This document shows positions 55,407 to 63,523 of a DNA stretch of 64,000 nucleotides, one piece after another (the stretch's first letter is position 1; every line of letters begins with the position of its first letter). A model generated the notes under the pieces. That model was not told the origin of the DNA. It searched no databases and worked only from the letters and a program-made list of their open reading frames with translations. The DNA comes from Ramlibacter humi. Its GTDB lineage: Bacteria; Pseudomonadota; Gammaproteobacteria; Burkholderiales; Burkholderiaceae_C. The stretch lies in assembly GCF_004681975.1 (NCBI RefSeq), contig NZ_SMLK01000002.1, forward strand, positions 434,001 through 498,000. Direction: 5' to 3'. Position numbers and translations under genes: made by a program.

Positions 55407-57148
55407 AGCAGTTCTCCCGCCTCTTCGCCGAACTGGACGCCACCACGTCCACCAACGCCAAGGTGGATGCGCTGCAGCGCTACTTCGCCGCGGCCGCGCC
55501 GGCGGATGCGGCGTGGGCGGTGTATTTCCTGGCGGGCGGCAAGCCACGGCAGGTGATGAACATGACCCTCCTCGCGCAGCTGGCGTGCGAGGAAGCGGGC
55601 ATCGAGCCCTGGCTGTTCGACGAGTGCTACCAGGCCGTGGGCGACTTGGCCGAGACCATCGCCCACGTGCTTCCGCAGGCGGCCGAGACTTCCAACGTGG
55701 GCCTGGCCGAGTGGGTGGAGCAACGCCTGCTGCCGCTGCGCGGCCTGCCGCCCGAGGAGATCTCGCAGCGTGTGCGCGCATGGTGGCGCGAGCTGGATGA
55801 CCAGGGCCGCTTCCTGCTCACCAAGCTGATCGGCGGCGGCTTCCGGGTCGGCGTGAGCAAGCTGCTGGTGCAGCGCGCGCTGGCCGCCCACACCGGCATC
55901 GACGCCAAGCGGCTGGCGCAACGCATGATGGGCTACACCGATGGCAAGGTGGTGCCTTCGGCTGAACGCTTCGCCGCGCTGGTGGCGCAGGAAGAAGAGG
56001 GCATGGACAGCCTGGTGGACCCGGGCCAGCCGTACCCGTTCTTCCTCGCGCACCAGCTCGATGGCACGCCCGAGACTTTCGCACCGCGCCTCGGTCCGGT
56101 GGCGGACTGGCAGGTGGAGTGGAAGTACGACGGCATCCGCGGCCAGGTGGTGAAGCGCCAGGGCCAGGTGTGGGTGTGGTCGCGCGGCGAGGAACTGGTG
56201 ACGGAGCGCTTCCCCGAGATCGTGGCGCTGGCGCAAGGCCTGCCCGATGGCACGGTGCTGGATGGCGAGATCCTGGTGTGGCAAGAGCCCGCGCCCGACG
56301 ATCCGGCGCCGTTCCACTCGACGCTGGCCGGCCGTCCTGCGCCGTTCGCGCTGCTGCAGCAACGCATCGGCCGCAAGACGCTGACGAAGAAGGTGCTGGC
56401 GGATGCGCCGGTGACGTTCATGGCGTACGACCTGCTGGAGGAAGGCGGCGTGGACTTGCGGGATCGTCCGCAACGCGAGCGGCGCGGGCGTCTCGAATCG
56501 CTGCTGGCCGGCACGCGCATCATGCTGTCGCCGGTGGAGTCCGCCGGCAGCTGGCTGGACTTCGCCTGCCTGCGCGCCCGCTCACGCGAACTGGGCGTCG
56601 AAGGCTTCATGCTCAAGCGCCTGGACGCCGCCTACGGCACGGGCCGCACCAAGGCCGACGGCCTGTGGTGGAAGTGGAAGATCGATCCCATGACCGTGGA
56701 CTGCGTGCTGATCTACGCGCAGGCCGGCCACGGCCGCCGCGCCTCGGTCTACACCGACTACACCTTCGCCGTCTGGAACCGCGCGCCGGCCGACGCGGCG
56801 GAAGCCGAAGCCGTCCTCGAAGCCATCGCCCGCAAGGAGCCGCCGCAGCCCGGCGCGCTGCAGCTGGTGCCGTTCGCGAAGGCGTACTCCGGTCTCACCG
56901 ACGAGGAGTTCCGGCAGGTCGACGCCATCATCCGCCGCAGCACCATCGAGAAGTTCGGGCCGGTGCGCAGCGTGAAACCATCGCTCGTGTTCGAGCTGGG
57001 GTTCGAAGGGATCAACCGCAGCTCGCGCCATCGCAGCGGGATCGCGGTGCGGTTTCCTCGCATGCTGCGGATCCGGAGCGACAAGCCGGTCCATGAGGCG
57101 GATACGTTGCAGTCTCTTGAGGTGCTGCTCGGGTCGTCCTTCTCTTGA
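55403..57148 (+). CDS. ATP-dependent DNA ligase (LigB/C-type)
   Basis: This 581-residue ligase has an N-terminal DNA-binding domain (~1-200) similar to eukaryotic ligase I. The adenylation domain follows, with motif I EWKYDGIRGQ (nucleophile Lys241), motif III-like FMAYDLLEEGG and motif IV EGFMLKR, then motif V WWKWKIDPMTVDCVLIYAQ and an OB-fold. It is a non-LigD stand-alone ligase working in repair beside the NAD-dependent LigA expected elsewhere. The upstream exonuclease gene overlaps by 4 bp. Immediately downstream is a composite palindrome rather than the usual helicase partner. Confidence 0.93.
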   Translation: MKQFSRLFAELDATTSTNAKVDALQRYFAAAAPADAAWAVYFLAGGKPRQVMNMTLLAQLACEEAGIEPWLFDECYQAVGDLAETIAHVLPQAAETSNVGLAEWVEQRLLPLRGLPPEEISQRVRAWWRELDDQGRFLLTKLIGGGFRVGVSKLLVQRALAAHTGIDAKRLAQRMMGYTDGKVVPSAERFAALVAQEEEGMDSLVDPGQPYPFFLAHQLDGTPETFAPRLGPVADWQVEWKYDGIRGQVVKRQGQVWVWSRGEELVTERFPEIVALAQGLPDGTVLDGEILVWQEPAPDDPAPFHSTLAGRPAPFALLQQRIGRKTLTKKVLADAPVTFMAYDLLEEGGVDLRDRPQRERRGRLESLLAGTRIMLSPVESAGSWLDFACLRARSRELGVEGFMLKRLDAAYGTGRTKADGLWWKWKIDPMTVDCVLIYAQAGHGRRASVYTDYTFAVWNRAPADAAEAEAVLEAIARKEPPQPGALQLVPFAKAYSGLTDEEFRQVDAIIRRSTIEKFGPVRSVKPSLVFELGFEGINRSSRHRSGIAVRFPRMLRIRSDKPVHEADTLQSLEVLLGSSFS

Positions 57149-57156
57149 TGGTCCGT

Positions 57157-57549
57157 GTCGTGGCCGGGCCAGGGGGTGGCAGGCCTCCTGCCTCCATGTC
57201 CCCCGCGCCGCTAATACGCGGCAGCTCCTCCTTGACTTACGGCAGGAGGCCTGCCACCCCCTGACCCTACCGTGCACGGAACTGGAAAGCCGCCACAGCG
57301 CTTGGAGGTGCGTGGCCGCTCGGGCGGCCCCAGGCGATCGCGTGACACCCAAAGAATGGGGAATCGCGCGAGCGCCAAGGCCGCCCGAGCGGCCCGGCAC
57401 CTCCGCCGCTCAAGAGTGCCTTCCAGCATCGCGCGTTGTAGGGACAGGGTGGGGAGGGTCTCCTGCCGTAAGTCAAGGAGGAGCTACGCCGTTCAGGCGG
57501 CGGGGGACATGGAGGCAGGAGACCCTCCCCACCCTGTCCCGGTCACGAC
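57157..57549. repeat. 393-bp composite palindrome: two inverted, diverged copies of a hairpin element
   Basis: Outer ends (57157-57174 and 57532-57549) share GTCGTGRCCGGGMCA inverted. The left copy holds a perfect 21-bp hairpin (57172-57192/57241-57261), the right copy a perfect 27-bp hairpin (57441-57467/57514-57540). Their arms differ in sequence yet each is internally complementary, while spacers match (CTCCTCCTTGACTTAC and CTCCATGTCCCCCGC in both, inverted). A third inverted repeat (57304-57329/57379-57404, two mismatches) lies at the centre. It fills the gap of 457 bp between the DNA-ligase gene and folE; no credible protein is encoded. Confidence 0.85.
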
Positions 57550-57605
57550 GGCGCCTCAAACAAGGCAACAAGGCGGAACACAGGGGAAATAGGCCATTTG
57601 TTACC

Positions 57606-58349
57606 ATGCCAGTTCCCATGAAAGCCGACCCGACCCACCAGCTGCAGCCGGCCGCCGACGAAGGCACGCCCGTCTCGGTGAAGATCCGCGAACGGCTGCT
57701 GGCCGCGCGCAAGCGCTTCCATTCCAACGACAACATCTCCGAGTTCATCCAGCCGGGCGAACTCGAGGCGCTGCTGGACGAAGTGGAAGTGAAGATGCAG
57801 GGCGTGCTGGACAGCCTGGTCATCGACACGCAAAGCGACCACAACACCGGCGACACCGCCCGGCGCGTGGCCAAGATGTACCTGAACGAGGTGTTCCGCG
57901 GCCGTTATTCCCGCGCGCCCAGCATCACGGAATTCCCCAACGCCGAGCACCTGAACGAGCTGATGATCGTCGGCCCGATCACCGTGCGCTCGGCCTGCAG
58001 CCACCACTTCTGCCCCGTCATCGGCAAGCTGTGGATCGGCGTCATGCCCAACGAGCACACCAACGTCATCGGCCTGTCCAAGTACGCGCGGCTGGCCGAG
58101 TGGGTGATGGGCCGGCCGCAGATCCAGGAGGAAGCCGTCGTGCAGCTGGCCGACCTCATCATGGAGAAGACCCAGCCGGACGGCCTGGCCATCGTGATGG
58201 AAGCCAGCCACTACTGCATGGCCTGGCGCGGCGTGAAGGACATGGACAGCAAGATGATCAATTCGGTCATGCGCGGCGTGTTCCTGAAGGACGCCACGCT
58301 GCGGCGCGAATTCCTGGCGCTGATCCCCAAGCGCAACGGGGGCAACTGA
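57606..58349 (+). CDS. folE: GTP cyclohydrolase I
   Basis: This 247-residue enzyme makes 7,8-dihydroneopterin triphosphate from GTP, the first step of folate (and pterin) synthesis. Zinc ligands are Cys131 and His134-region in SACSHHFCPVIGKLWIGVMP, and a late Cys in EASHYCMAWRGVKD; DNTGDTARRVAKMYLNEVF lies before them. The N-terminal ~40 residues are longer than in E. coli FolE, and a second ATG at 57618 could be the start. A BLUF-domain gene follows after 1 bp, and the first downstream folate enzyme candidate, nudB, is 5 kb upstream. Confidence 0.95.
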   Translation: MPVPMKADPTHQLQPAADEGTPVSVKIRERLLAARKRFHSNDNISEFIQPGELEALLDEVEVKMQGVLDSLVIDTQSDHNTGDTARRVAKMYLNEVFRGRYSRAPSITEFPNAEHLNELMIVGPITVRSACSHHFCPVIGKLWIGVMPNEHTNVIGLSKYARLAEWVMGRPQIQEEAVVQLADLIMEKTQPDGLAIVMEASHYCMAWRGVKDMDSKMINSVMRGVFLKDATLRREFLALIPKRNGGN

Positions 58350-58350
58350 C

Positions 58351-58773
58351 ATGCTGGTCCGCCTGCTTTACTGCTCGCGCGCCGTGGACGCCGGCCCGGC
58401 GGCCATCGAGTCCATCCTGGCGCAGTCGCGCCAGCACAACCCGGTGAGCGGCATCACCGGCATCCTCTGCTACGGCGACGGCATCTTCCTGCAGTGCATC
58501 GAAGGCGGCCGCCTGCAGGTGTCCGACCTGTTCGGCACCATCCAGAAGGACGCGCGCCACAAGGACGTGGCGCTGCTGCATTTCGAGGAAATCTCCGAGC
58601 GGCGCTTCGGCGGCTGGTCCATGGGCCAGGTCAACCTGGGCAAGCTCAACCACGCCACGCTGCTGAAGTATTCCGAGAAGCCCGAGCTCGACCCCTACGC
58701 CGTCTCCGGCAAGGTGTCGTTCGCGCTGCTGGAAGACCTGGCCGCCACCGCCGCCATCTGCGGGCGGAACTGA
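58351..58773 (+). CDS. BLUF-domain blue-light photoreceptor (stand-alone)
   Basis: This is a 140-residue protein, almost all of it a BLUF domain that binds FAD non-covalently. The light-switch residues are all present: Tyr7 (LLYCSR), Asn30 (HNPVSGITG), Gln48 (FLQCIEGG), Trp89 and Met91 (GGWSMG). The C-terminal 35 residues are helical and lack any output domain. Such short BLUF proteins act by binding partners. It starts 1 bp after folE and is surely co-transcribed, so blue-light sensing and pterin/folate supply may be linked. Confidence 0.94.
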   Translation: MLVRLLYCSRAVDAGPAAIESILAQSRQHNPVSGITGILCYGDGIFLQCIEGGRLQVSDLFGTIQKDARHKDVALLHFEEISERRFGGWSMGQVNLGKLNHATLLKYSEKPELDPYAVSGKVSFALLEDLAATAAICGRN

Positions 58774-58777
58774 GCGC

Positions 58778-59659
58778 GTGCCGCCCGGCGCGCTTGCGCT
58801 CGTCGTCCTCGCCGGACTGATCCACGCCAGCTGGAACATCGCCGCCAAGAAGGCGGGCGGCGACGTGCGCTTCGCCACGCTCACCAGCGTCGTGCTCACC
58901 ATCGGCTGGGCGCCCGTCGGCGTGTGGCTGGTGGTCAAGCACGTGCCGTCGTTCGGCTGGCGGGAGTGGGCGGTCATCGCCGCCAGTGCCGTGCTGCACC
59001 TCGTCTACTACCTCACGCTGCTGCGGGGCTACCGCCGCGCCGATCTCACGGTCGTGTACCCGCTCGCGCGCGGCTCCGGCCCGCTGCTGTCTTCGGCGTG
59101 CGCCATCGCGCTGTTCGGCGAACACCTCAGCGCCGCGGGCGCCTTCGGCATCGTGGGCGTGGTGACCGGCGTGTTCCTCATCGCGGGCGGGCCGCGGCTG
59201 TGGCGCGGGCCGCATGACCGCGAAGCGCGCGCGCGGCTGCGCAAGGGCATCTCGTACGGCCTCGTCACGGGCGCCTTCATCGCTTCGTACACCGTGGTGG
59301 ACGGCTACGCGGTGAAGGTGATGCTGATGTCGCCGCTGCTGCTGGAGTACGTGGTCAACGCGCTGCGCCTGCTCATCGTCGTGCCGATGACGGCGCACGA
59401 CCTGCCCGGGCTGGCGGCGGCGTGGCGCAGCCAGCGCAAGTACATCCTGTTCGTCGGCATGGTCAGCCCGGTGTCGTACGTGCTGGTGCTGTATGCGATG
59501 CAGTCGGCGCCGCTGTCGCACGTCGCGCCGGCGCGCGAGGTGTCCATGCTGTTCGCGGCCCTCATCGGCGGGCAGCTGCTGGGCGAGGGCGACCGCTGGT
59601 TGCGCCTGGCGGGCGCCGCGCTCATCGCGGCTGGCGTGATGGCATTGGCGATGGGATGA
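58778..59659 (+). CDS. EamA/DMT-family transporter
   Basis: This 293-residue inner-membrane protein has ten hydrophobic segments arranged as two EamA repeats (LALVVLAGLIHASWNIAAKKAGG at the start, TVVYPLARGSGPLLSSACAI in repeat one, LYAMQSAPLSHVAPAREVSMLFAALIGGQLLGEG in repeat two). DMT proteins export amino acids or metabolites. GTG at 58778 gives a normal start. It is coupled to the DUF429 gene (4-bp overlap). Substrate unknown. Confidence 0.9.
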   Translation: MPPGALALVVLAGLIHASWNIAAKKAGGDVRFATLTSVVLTIGWAPVGVWLVVKHVPSFGWREWAVIAASAVLHLVYYLTLLRGYRRADLTVVYPLARGSGPLLSSACAIALFGEHLSAAGAFGIVGVVTGVFLIAGGPRLWRGPHDREARARLRKGISYGLVTGAFIASYTVVDGYAVKVMLMSPLLLEYVVNALRLLIVVPMTAHDLPGLAAAWRSQRKYILFVGMVSPVSYVLVLYAMQSAPLSHVAPAREVSMLFAALIGGQLLGEGDRWLRLAGAALIAAGVMALAMG

Positions 59660-60480
59660 ACATGGAGCAAGCCACCCTGGTCGGCTGCGACTTCTCCAGC
59701 AGCCCGACCCAACGCAAGCCCATCGTGCTGGCTTTCGGGCAGCTCGCGGGCGATCGCATCGTGTTGCAGCGGCTCACGCCGCTGGACGCGCTCGCCAAGT
59801 TCGGCCACTGGCTGGGTGAGCCCGGTTGCTGGGTCGGTGGTTTCGATGTCCCTTTTGGCTTGCCACGCGAACTGGTGGAGCACTTGCGGTGGCCGCTCAC
59901 CTGGCGCGAATGCATCGAGCACTACGCGAAGCTCAGCCGTGCCGAAATCCGCGAGACGTTCGCGGCCTTCACCGCGGCGCGCCCGGCAGGCGGCAAGTTC
60001 GCGCACCGCGCTTTCGACAAACTCGCCGGGTCGAGCCCATCGATGAAGTGGGTCAACCCGCCTGTGGCGTACATGCTGCACGCGGCCGTGCCGTTGCTGC
60101 TGGCGGCGGGCGTGGACCTGCCGGGACTGCACGCGGGCGATCCGCAACGCGTCGCCCTCGAGGCTTATCCCGGCTTGCTGGCGCGCGAGCTCATCGGCCG
60201 GCGCAGCTACAAGAGCGACGACGTTGCCAAGCAGACGCCCGAGAGGCTGATCGCGCGCAAGGACTTGCTCGACGCGCTGGAAGCCGGCCGCACACGGTTG
60301 GGCTTGCGGCTGAAGCTCACGCACGCGCAACGCGATGCCCTGGTGGCGGACGCGAGCGGCGATTCACTCGATGCCGTGCTCTGCATGGTGCAAGCCGGCT
60401 GGGCCCAGCGCGAAGGCCCGCCGCGCTGGGGACTGCCGCAGACGCTGGACCCGCTGGAAGGCTGGATCGTCTCCGCCTGA
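59656..60480 (+). CDS. DUF429 family protein
   Basis: This 274-residue protein begins TLVGCDFSSSPTQRKPIVLA and contains VGGFDVPFGLPRELVEHL and a C-terminal GDSLDAVLCMVQAGWAQREG; Asp residues at these places fit the RNase-H-like fold proposed for DUF429. Function is unproven; a nuclease or a phosphotransferase have been suggested for the fold. It overlaps the EamA gene by 4 bp. The 124 bp that follow, up to the glycosyltransferase gene, hold short GC stems but no clear site. Confidence 0.85.
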   Translation: MNMEQATLVGCDFSSSPTQRKPIVLAFGQLAGDRIVLQRLTPLDALAKFGHWLGEPGCWVGGFDVPFGLPRELVEHLRWPLTWRECIEHYAKLSRAEIRETFAAFTAARPAGGKFAHRAFDKLAGSSPSMKWVNPPVAYMLHAAVPLLLAAGVDLPGLHAGDPQRVALEAYPGLLARELIGRRSYKSDDVAKQTPERLIARKDLLDALEAGRTRLGLRLKLTHAQRDALVADASGDSLDAVLCMVQAGWAQREGPPRWGLPQTLDPLEGWIVSA

Positions 60481-60604
60481 GGCTGGGCAAAAGTCCCATC
60501 GAGCCCTGGCCCGAAAGGGCTGTGCCATCCGCTGCCCGGCCGTAGCCTCCCTAGCATGGTTTCCGAAGCGGCAGCCCTGCGCGCCGCGAAGGGAGCTTTT
60601 GCAC

Positions 60605-61636
60605 ATGCTGAACGAACTCGACAGCGCCGACATCGCCGTCATCATCCCTTGCTACAACGAGGAAGTGGCGATCGGCCGCGTGGTCACCGATTTCCGCCGG
60701 GCGCTGCCGAACGCGCGCGTCTACGTCTACGACAACGCGTCCACGGACCGCACGGCCGAGGTGGCGGAGCGCGCGGGCGCCATCGTCGGCCACGAGCCGT
60801 TCAAGGGCAAGGGCAACGTGATGCGCCGCATGTTCAGCGACGTCGAAGCCGACGTTTACGTGCTCGTGGACGGCGACGACACGTACGACGCCTCGGCCGC
60901 GCCGATGCTGGTGCGCGCGCTGCTGGACCAGCAGCTGGACATGGTGAACGGCGCGCGGGTCACGCAGGTCAAGGAGGCCTATCGCTTCGGCCATCGCTTC
61001 GGCAACCGGCTGCTCACCGGCCTGGTGCAGAAGATCTTCGGCAACCGCTTCGGCGACATGCTCTCGGGCTACCGCGTGTTCTCGCGCCGCTTCGTCAAGT
61101 CGTTCCCCGCGACCTCGGCCGGTTTCGAGATCGAGACCGAGCTCACGGTGCACGCGCTGGAACTGCGCATGAAGACGGCCGAGCTGCCCACCCGTTACAA
61201 GGACCGCCCGGAAGGCTCGACCTCCAAGCTGAACACCATCCGCGACGGCCTGCGCATCCTGCGCATGATCGGGCTGCTGGTGAAGGAAGAGCGGCCGCTG
61301 ATGTTCTTCAGCTGCGCGGCCGTTTTGCTGGCCTTGCTGTCGGTGGGCCTCGCGGGCCCGATCCTCACCGAATTCTTCTTCACCGGGCTCGTGACGAGGC
61401 TGCCGACCGCGGTGTTGTCGGTGGGCATCATGCTGGTGGCGGTGCTGTCGATGATGTCCGGCCTGGTGCTGGACACGGTGACGCACTCGCGCCGCGAGAT
61501 GAAGCGCCTGGCTTACCTGGACATCCCCGCGCCGAGCTGGCGCACGGCCCGCGCCAAGCCCGCCGCGCAACTGCAACGCTACGCGGCGAACCACGACGAC
61601 GTCACCTTACCCGGCGTGCCGCTGGTCCTGTCCTGA
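60605..61636 (+). CDS. Family 2 glycosyltransferase (dolichol/undecaprenyl-phosphate sugar synthase-like)
   Basis: This is a 343-residue GT2 enzyme. Residues ~10-230 form the GT-A domain: VIIPCYNEEVAIGRVVTDF, YVYDNASTDRTAEVA, the acidic motif LVDGDDTYDA, and DMLSGYRVFSRRFVKSF. A helical tail follows with two membrane segments (FFSCAAVLLALLSVGLAGPI, LSVGIMLVAVLSMMSGLVLD). This is the DPM1/GtrB type, which transfers a sugar from a nucleotide to polyprenyl phosphate on the inner face. Next come a multi-span membrane protein and GtrA, a typical module for adding sugars outside the membrane. Confidence 0.92.
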   Translation: MLNELDSADIAVIIPCYNEEVAIGRVVTDFRRALPNARVYVYDNASTDRTAEVAERAGAIVGHEPFKGKGNVMRRMFSDVEADVYVLVDGDDTYDASAAPMLVRALLDQQLDMVNGARVTQVKEAYRFGHRFGNRLLTGLVQKIFGNRFGDMLSGYRVFSRRFVKSFPATSAGFEIETELTVHALELRMKTAELPTRYKDRPEGSTSKLNTIRDGLRILRMIGLLVKEERPLMFFSCAAVLLALLSVGLAGPILTEFFFTGLVTRLPTAVLSVGIMLVAVLSMMSGLVLDTVTHSRREMKRLAYLDIPAPSWRTARAKPAAQLQRYAANHDDVTLPGVPLVLS

Positions 61637-61649
61637 CGAACGCATCGCG

Positions 61650-63116
61650 ATGCAGACCGATTCCGATTTCCTGTTCGCCTGGCGCCGCCCCGCGCGGCCG
61701 TTCGCCGGCAGCCTGGTACTGAGCGGCTGGCTGCTCGCCGCGCTGATGGGCGCGCTGTTCGCCGCCAACGCCGCGCTGCATTTCCCGGGCGTGATGAACA
61801 ACGACTCGGTGGCGCAGTACCGGCAGGCGGTGAACGGCCACTACGGCGACTGGCATCCGCCCATCATGGCGTGGCTGTGGTCGTGGCTGCGCTACCTGCA
61901 CGACGGGCCGGGGCCGTTCCTGCTGCTGCACCTGGCGCTGTACTGGACCGGCTTCGGGCTCTTCGCCGACGGCCTGCGCCGCATCGGCTGGCCCAAACTG
62001 GCCTTCGCGGTTGCGCTCGCCGGCGCCTTCCCGCCTTTCCTCTACGTGAACGCGCAGGTGGTGAAGGACGTCGGCATGGCGGTGAGCTGGCTCGCGGCCG
62101 CCGGCGCGCTGTACTGGTTCCGAGTGCAGCGGCGCCGCATCCCGGTGGCAGCCGCCATCTGCATGGCCGTGCTGCTGTTCTACGGGACGATGGTGCGGAC
62201 CAACGCGGTGTTCGGCCTGGGCCCGCTGCTGCTGTTCGCGCTGGCGCCGCGCTCGTGGCTGCACAGCGCGCGCCTGATGGTCGCGGCCGTGGTCGTCGCC
62301 GTCATGGCGCTGCCCGCGGGCATGCTCGCCAACCGCGTGCTGTTCCAGCCCAAGCAGGAGAACGCGGTCCAGTCGCTGTTCCTGTTCGACCTGATGGGCA
62401 TCGCGGTGCACTCGGGCGATCCTTCGCTGATGGAGCCGCGCGCCACTTTTCGCGCGGACGAACTGCGCGCCTGCTACTCGCCCTACTGGTGGGACAGCAT
62501 CAGCCAATGGGGACGCTGCGCGGCCAAGGTGCACCGGCCCGATGCCGACACGCCCACGCTGCCGGAGGGCCTGGCTGCGCAATGGCTCACGACGATCGCG
62601 CACCATCCGCTCGCGTACGCGGAGCATCGCCTGAAGCACTTCAATTCCGCGCTGCTGTTCCTGGTGCCGTCCAAGCACGTGCGCCTGACGCCCGAATACC
62701 GCACCGACGATCCCGCGGTCAAGCCGCTGGAAGTGGTGACCGAGCGCGACGTGAAGCTGGACATCGTGCGCAAGAATTTCGCCATCTGGCCGGTCACCTG
62801 GCTGGCGTGGGCGGCCTGCCTGCTGTTCCTGCTGCGCCACGAAGCCGCGGTGACCGGCGTCGTGGCGGCGCGCACGCTGGCGGTGTCGGCCCTGGGCTAC
62901 TCCGGCGCGTACCTGCTGATCGGCGTGGCGACGGACATGCGCTACCACTACTGGTCGCTGCTCGCGGTGCTGGTGGCCAGCACCGTGGTGCTGCCCGCGC
63001 TGCTGCGCCAGTGGCGCGAGCGCCGCGGCCCGCTGCTCGCGTGCGCAGCCATCGTCGGTGCCGTGGTGCTTCTGGGCACGCTCGCGCGGCTGGCCGACTT
63101 CCGGGGCTTCGTATGA
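61650..63116 (+). CDS. Multi-span membrane protein, probable polyprenyl-sugar-dependent glycosyltransferase
   Basis: This 488-residue protein has about ten hydrophobic segments. After the first helix it carries FPGVMNNDSVAQYRQAVNGHYGDWHPPIMAWLWSWL, an Asp-rich first periplasmic loop followed by a DWHPP motif, as in the GT-C (PMT/ArnT-like) fold. A periplasmic stretch (~250-370) precedes the last helices. The exact family could not be named. Position between a GT2 and a GtrA gene suggests that it takes the sugar from polyprenyl phosphate and transfers it to a cell-surface acceptor. Confidence 0.7.
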   Translation: MQTDSDFLFAWRRPARPFAGSLVLSGWLLAALMGALFAANAALHFPGVMNNDSVAQYRQAVNGHYGDWHPPIMAWLWSWLRYLHDGPGPFLLLHLALYWTGFGLFADGLRRIGWPKLAFAVALAGAFPPFLYVNAQVVKDVGMAVSWLAAAGALYWFRVQRRRIPVAAAICMAVLLFYGTMVRTNAVFGLGPLLLFALAPRSWLHSARLMVAAVVVAVMALPAGMLANRVLFQPKQENAVQSLFLFDLMGIAVHSGDPSLMEPRATFRADELRACYSPYWWDSISQWGRCAAKVHRPDADTPTLPEGLAAQWLTTIAHHPLAYAEHRLKHFNSALLFLVPSKHVRLTPEYRTDDPAVKPLEVVTERDVKLDIVRKNFAIWPVTWLAWAACLLFLLRHEAAVTGVVAARTLAVSALGYSGAYLLIGVATDMRYHYWSLLAVLVASTVVLPALLRQWRERRGPLLACAAIVGAVVLLGTLARLADFRGFV

Positions 63117-63523
63117 CGACGCTGGCACATCGACTGCAAGTGTTGCCGCCGGTGCTGCGCTTCGGCCTGGTGGGCGGCGCCGGCTTCCTGGTGGACGGCG
63201 GCCTGCTGCAACTGCTGGTGTGGGCGGGCTGGGGACCGATCACCGCGCGGCTGGTGTCTTTCCCGGCCGCTGTGCTGGCGACCTGGTGGCTCAATCGCGA
63301 GATCACTTTCCGCGGCCAGGACCACGGGAGCCTGCTGGGCAGCCTGGCGCGCTACGTGGCCGTGAGCCTGGTGGGCACCAGCATCAACTTCGGCATCTAC
63401 ACCAGTTGCGTGCTGGCTTCATCGGCGATGGCGACGCAGCCGCTGGTGCCCTTCGCCATCGCTTCCATCGTGGCGATGGCGTTCAACTACCTGGGCAGCA
63501 AGCACTTCGCCTTCAGGGCATGA
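63113..63523 (+). CDS. GtrA-family flippase-like protein
   Basis: This is a 136-residue inner-membrane protein with four helices: LRFGLVGGAGFLVDGGLLQLLVW, ITARLVSFPAAVLATWWLNREITF, SLARYVAVSLVGTSINFGIYT and PFAIASIVAMAFNYLGSKHFAFR. GtrA proteins flip or help flip polyprenyl-phosphate sugars. The start overlaps the previous gene by 4 bp and the end overlaps the convergent SulP gene by 11 bp. Completes the three-gene surface-glycosylation module. Confidence 0.93.
   Translation: MTTLAHRLQVLPPVLRFGLVGGAGFLVDGGLLQLLVWAGWGPITARLVSFPAAVLATWWLNREITFRGQDHGSLLGSLARYVAVSLVGTSINFGIYTSCVLASSAMATQPLVPFAIASIVAMAFNYLGSKHFAFRA

Noticed and set aside
55403-57148. LigD (bacterial NHEJ ligase)
   Set aside because: There is no polymerase or phosphoesterase domain and no Ku gene nearby; an MBL-type exonuclease is the partner, which fits the stand-alone ligase group.
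57149-57605. Short open frames in the region between the ligase gene and folE
   Set aside because: Their translations simply follow the inverted repeats and have no ribosome site or domain; the region is better read as structured noncoding DNA.
60481-60604. A riboswitch before the glycosyltransferase gene
   Set aside because: Short stems (AGCCCT / AGGGCT) are present, but no known riboswitch consensus could be matched by eye.
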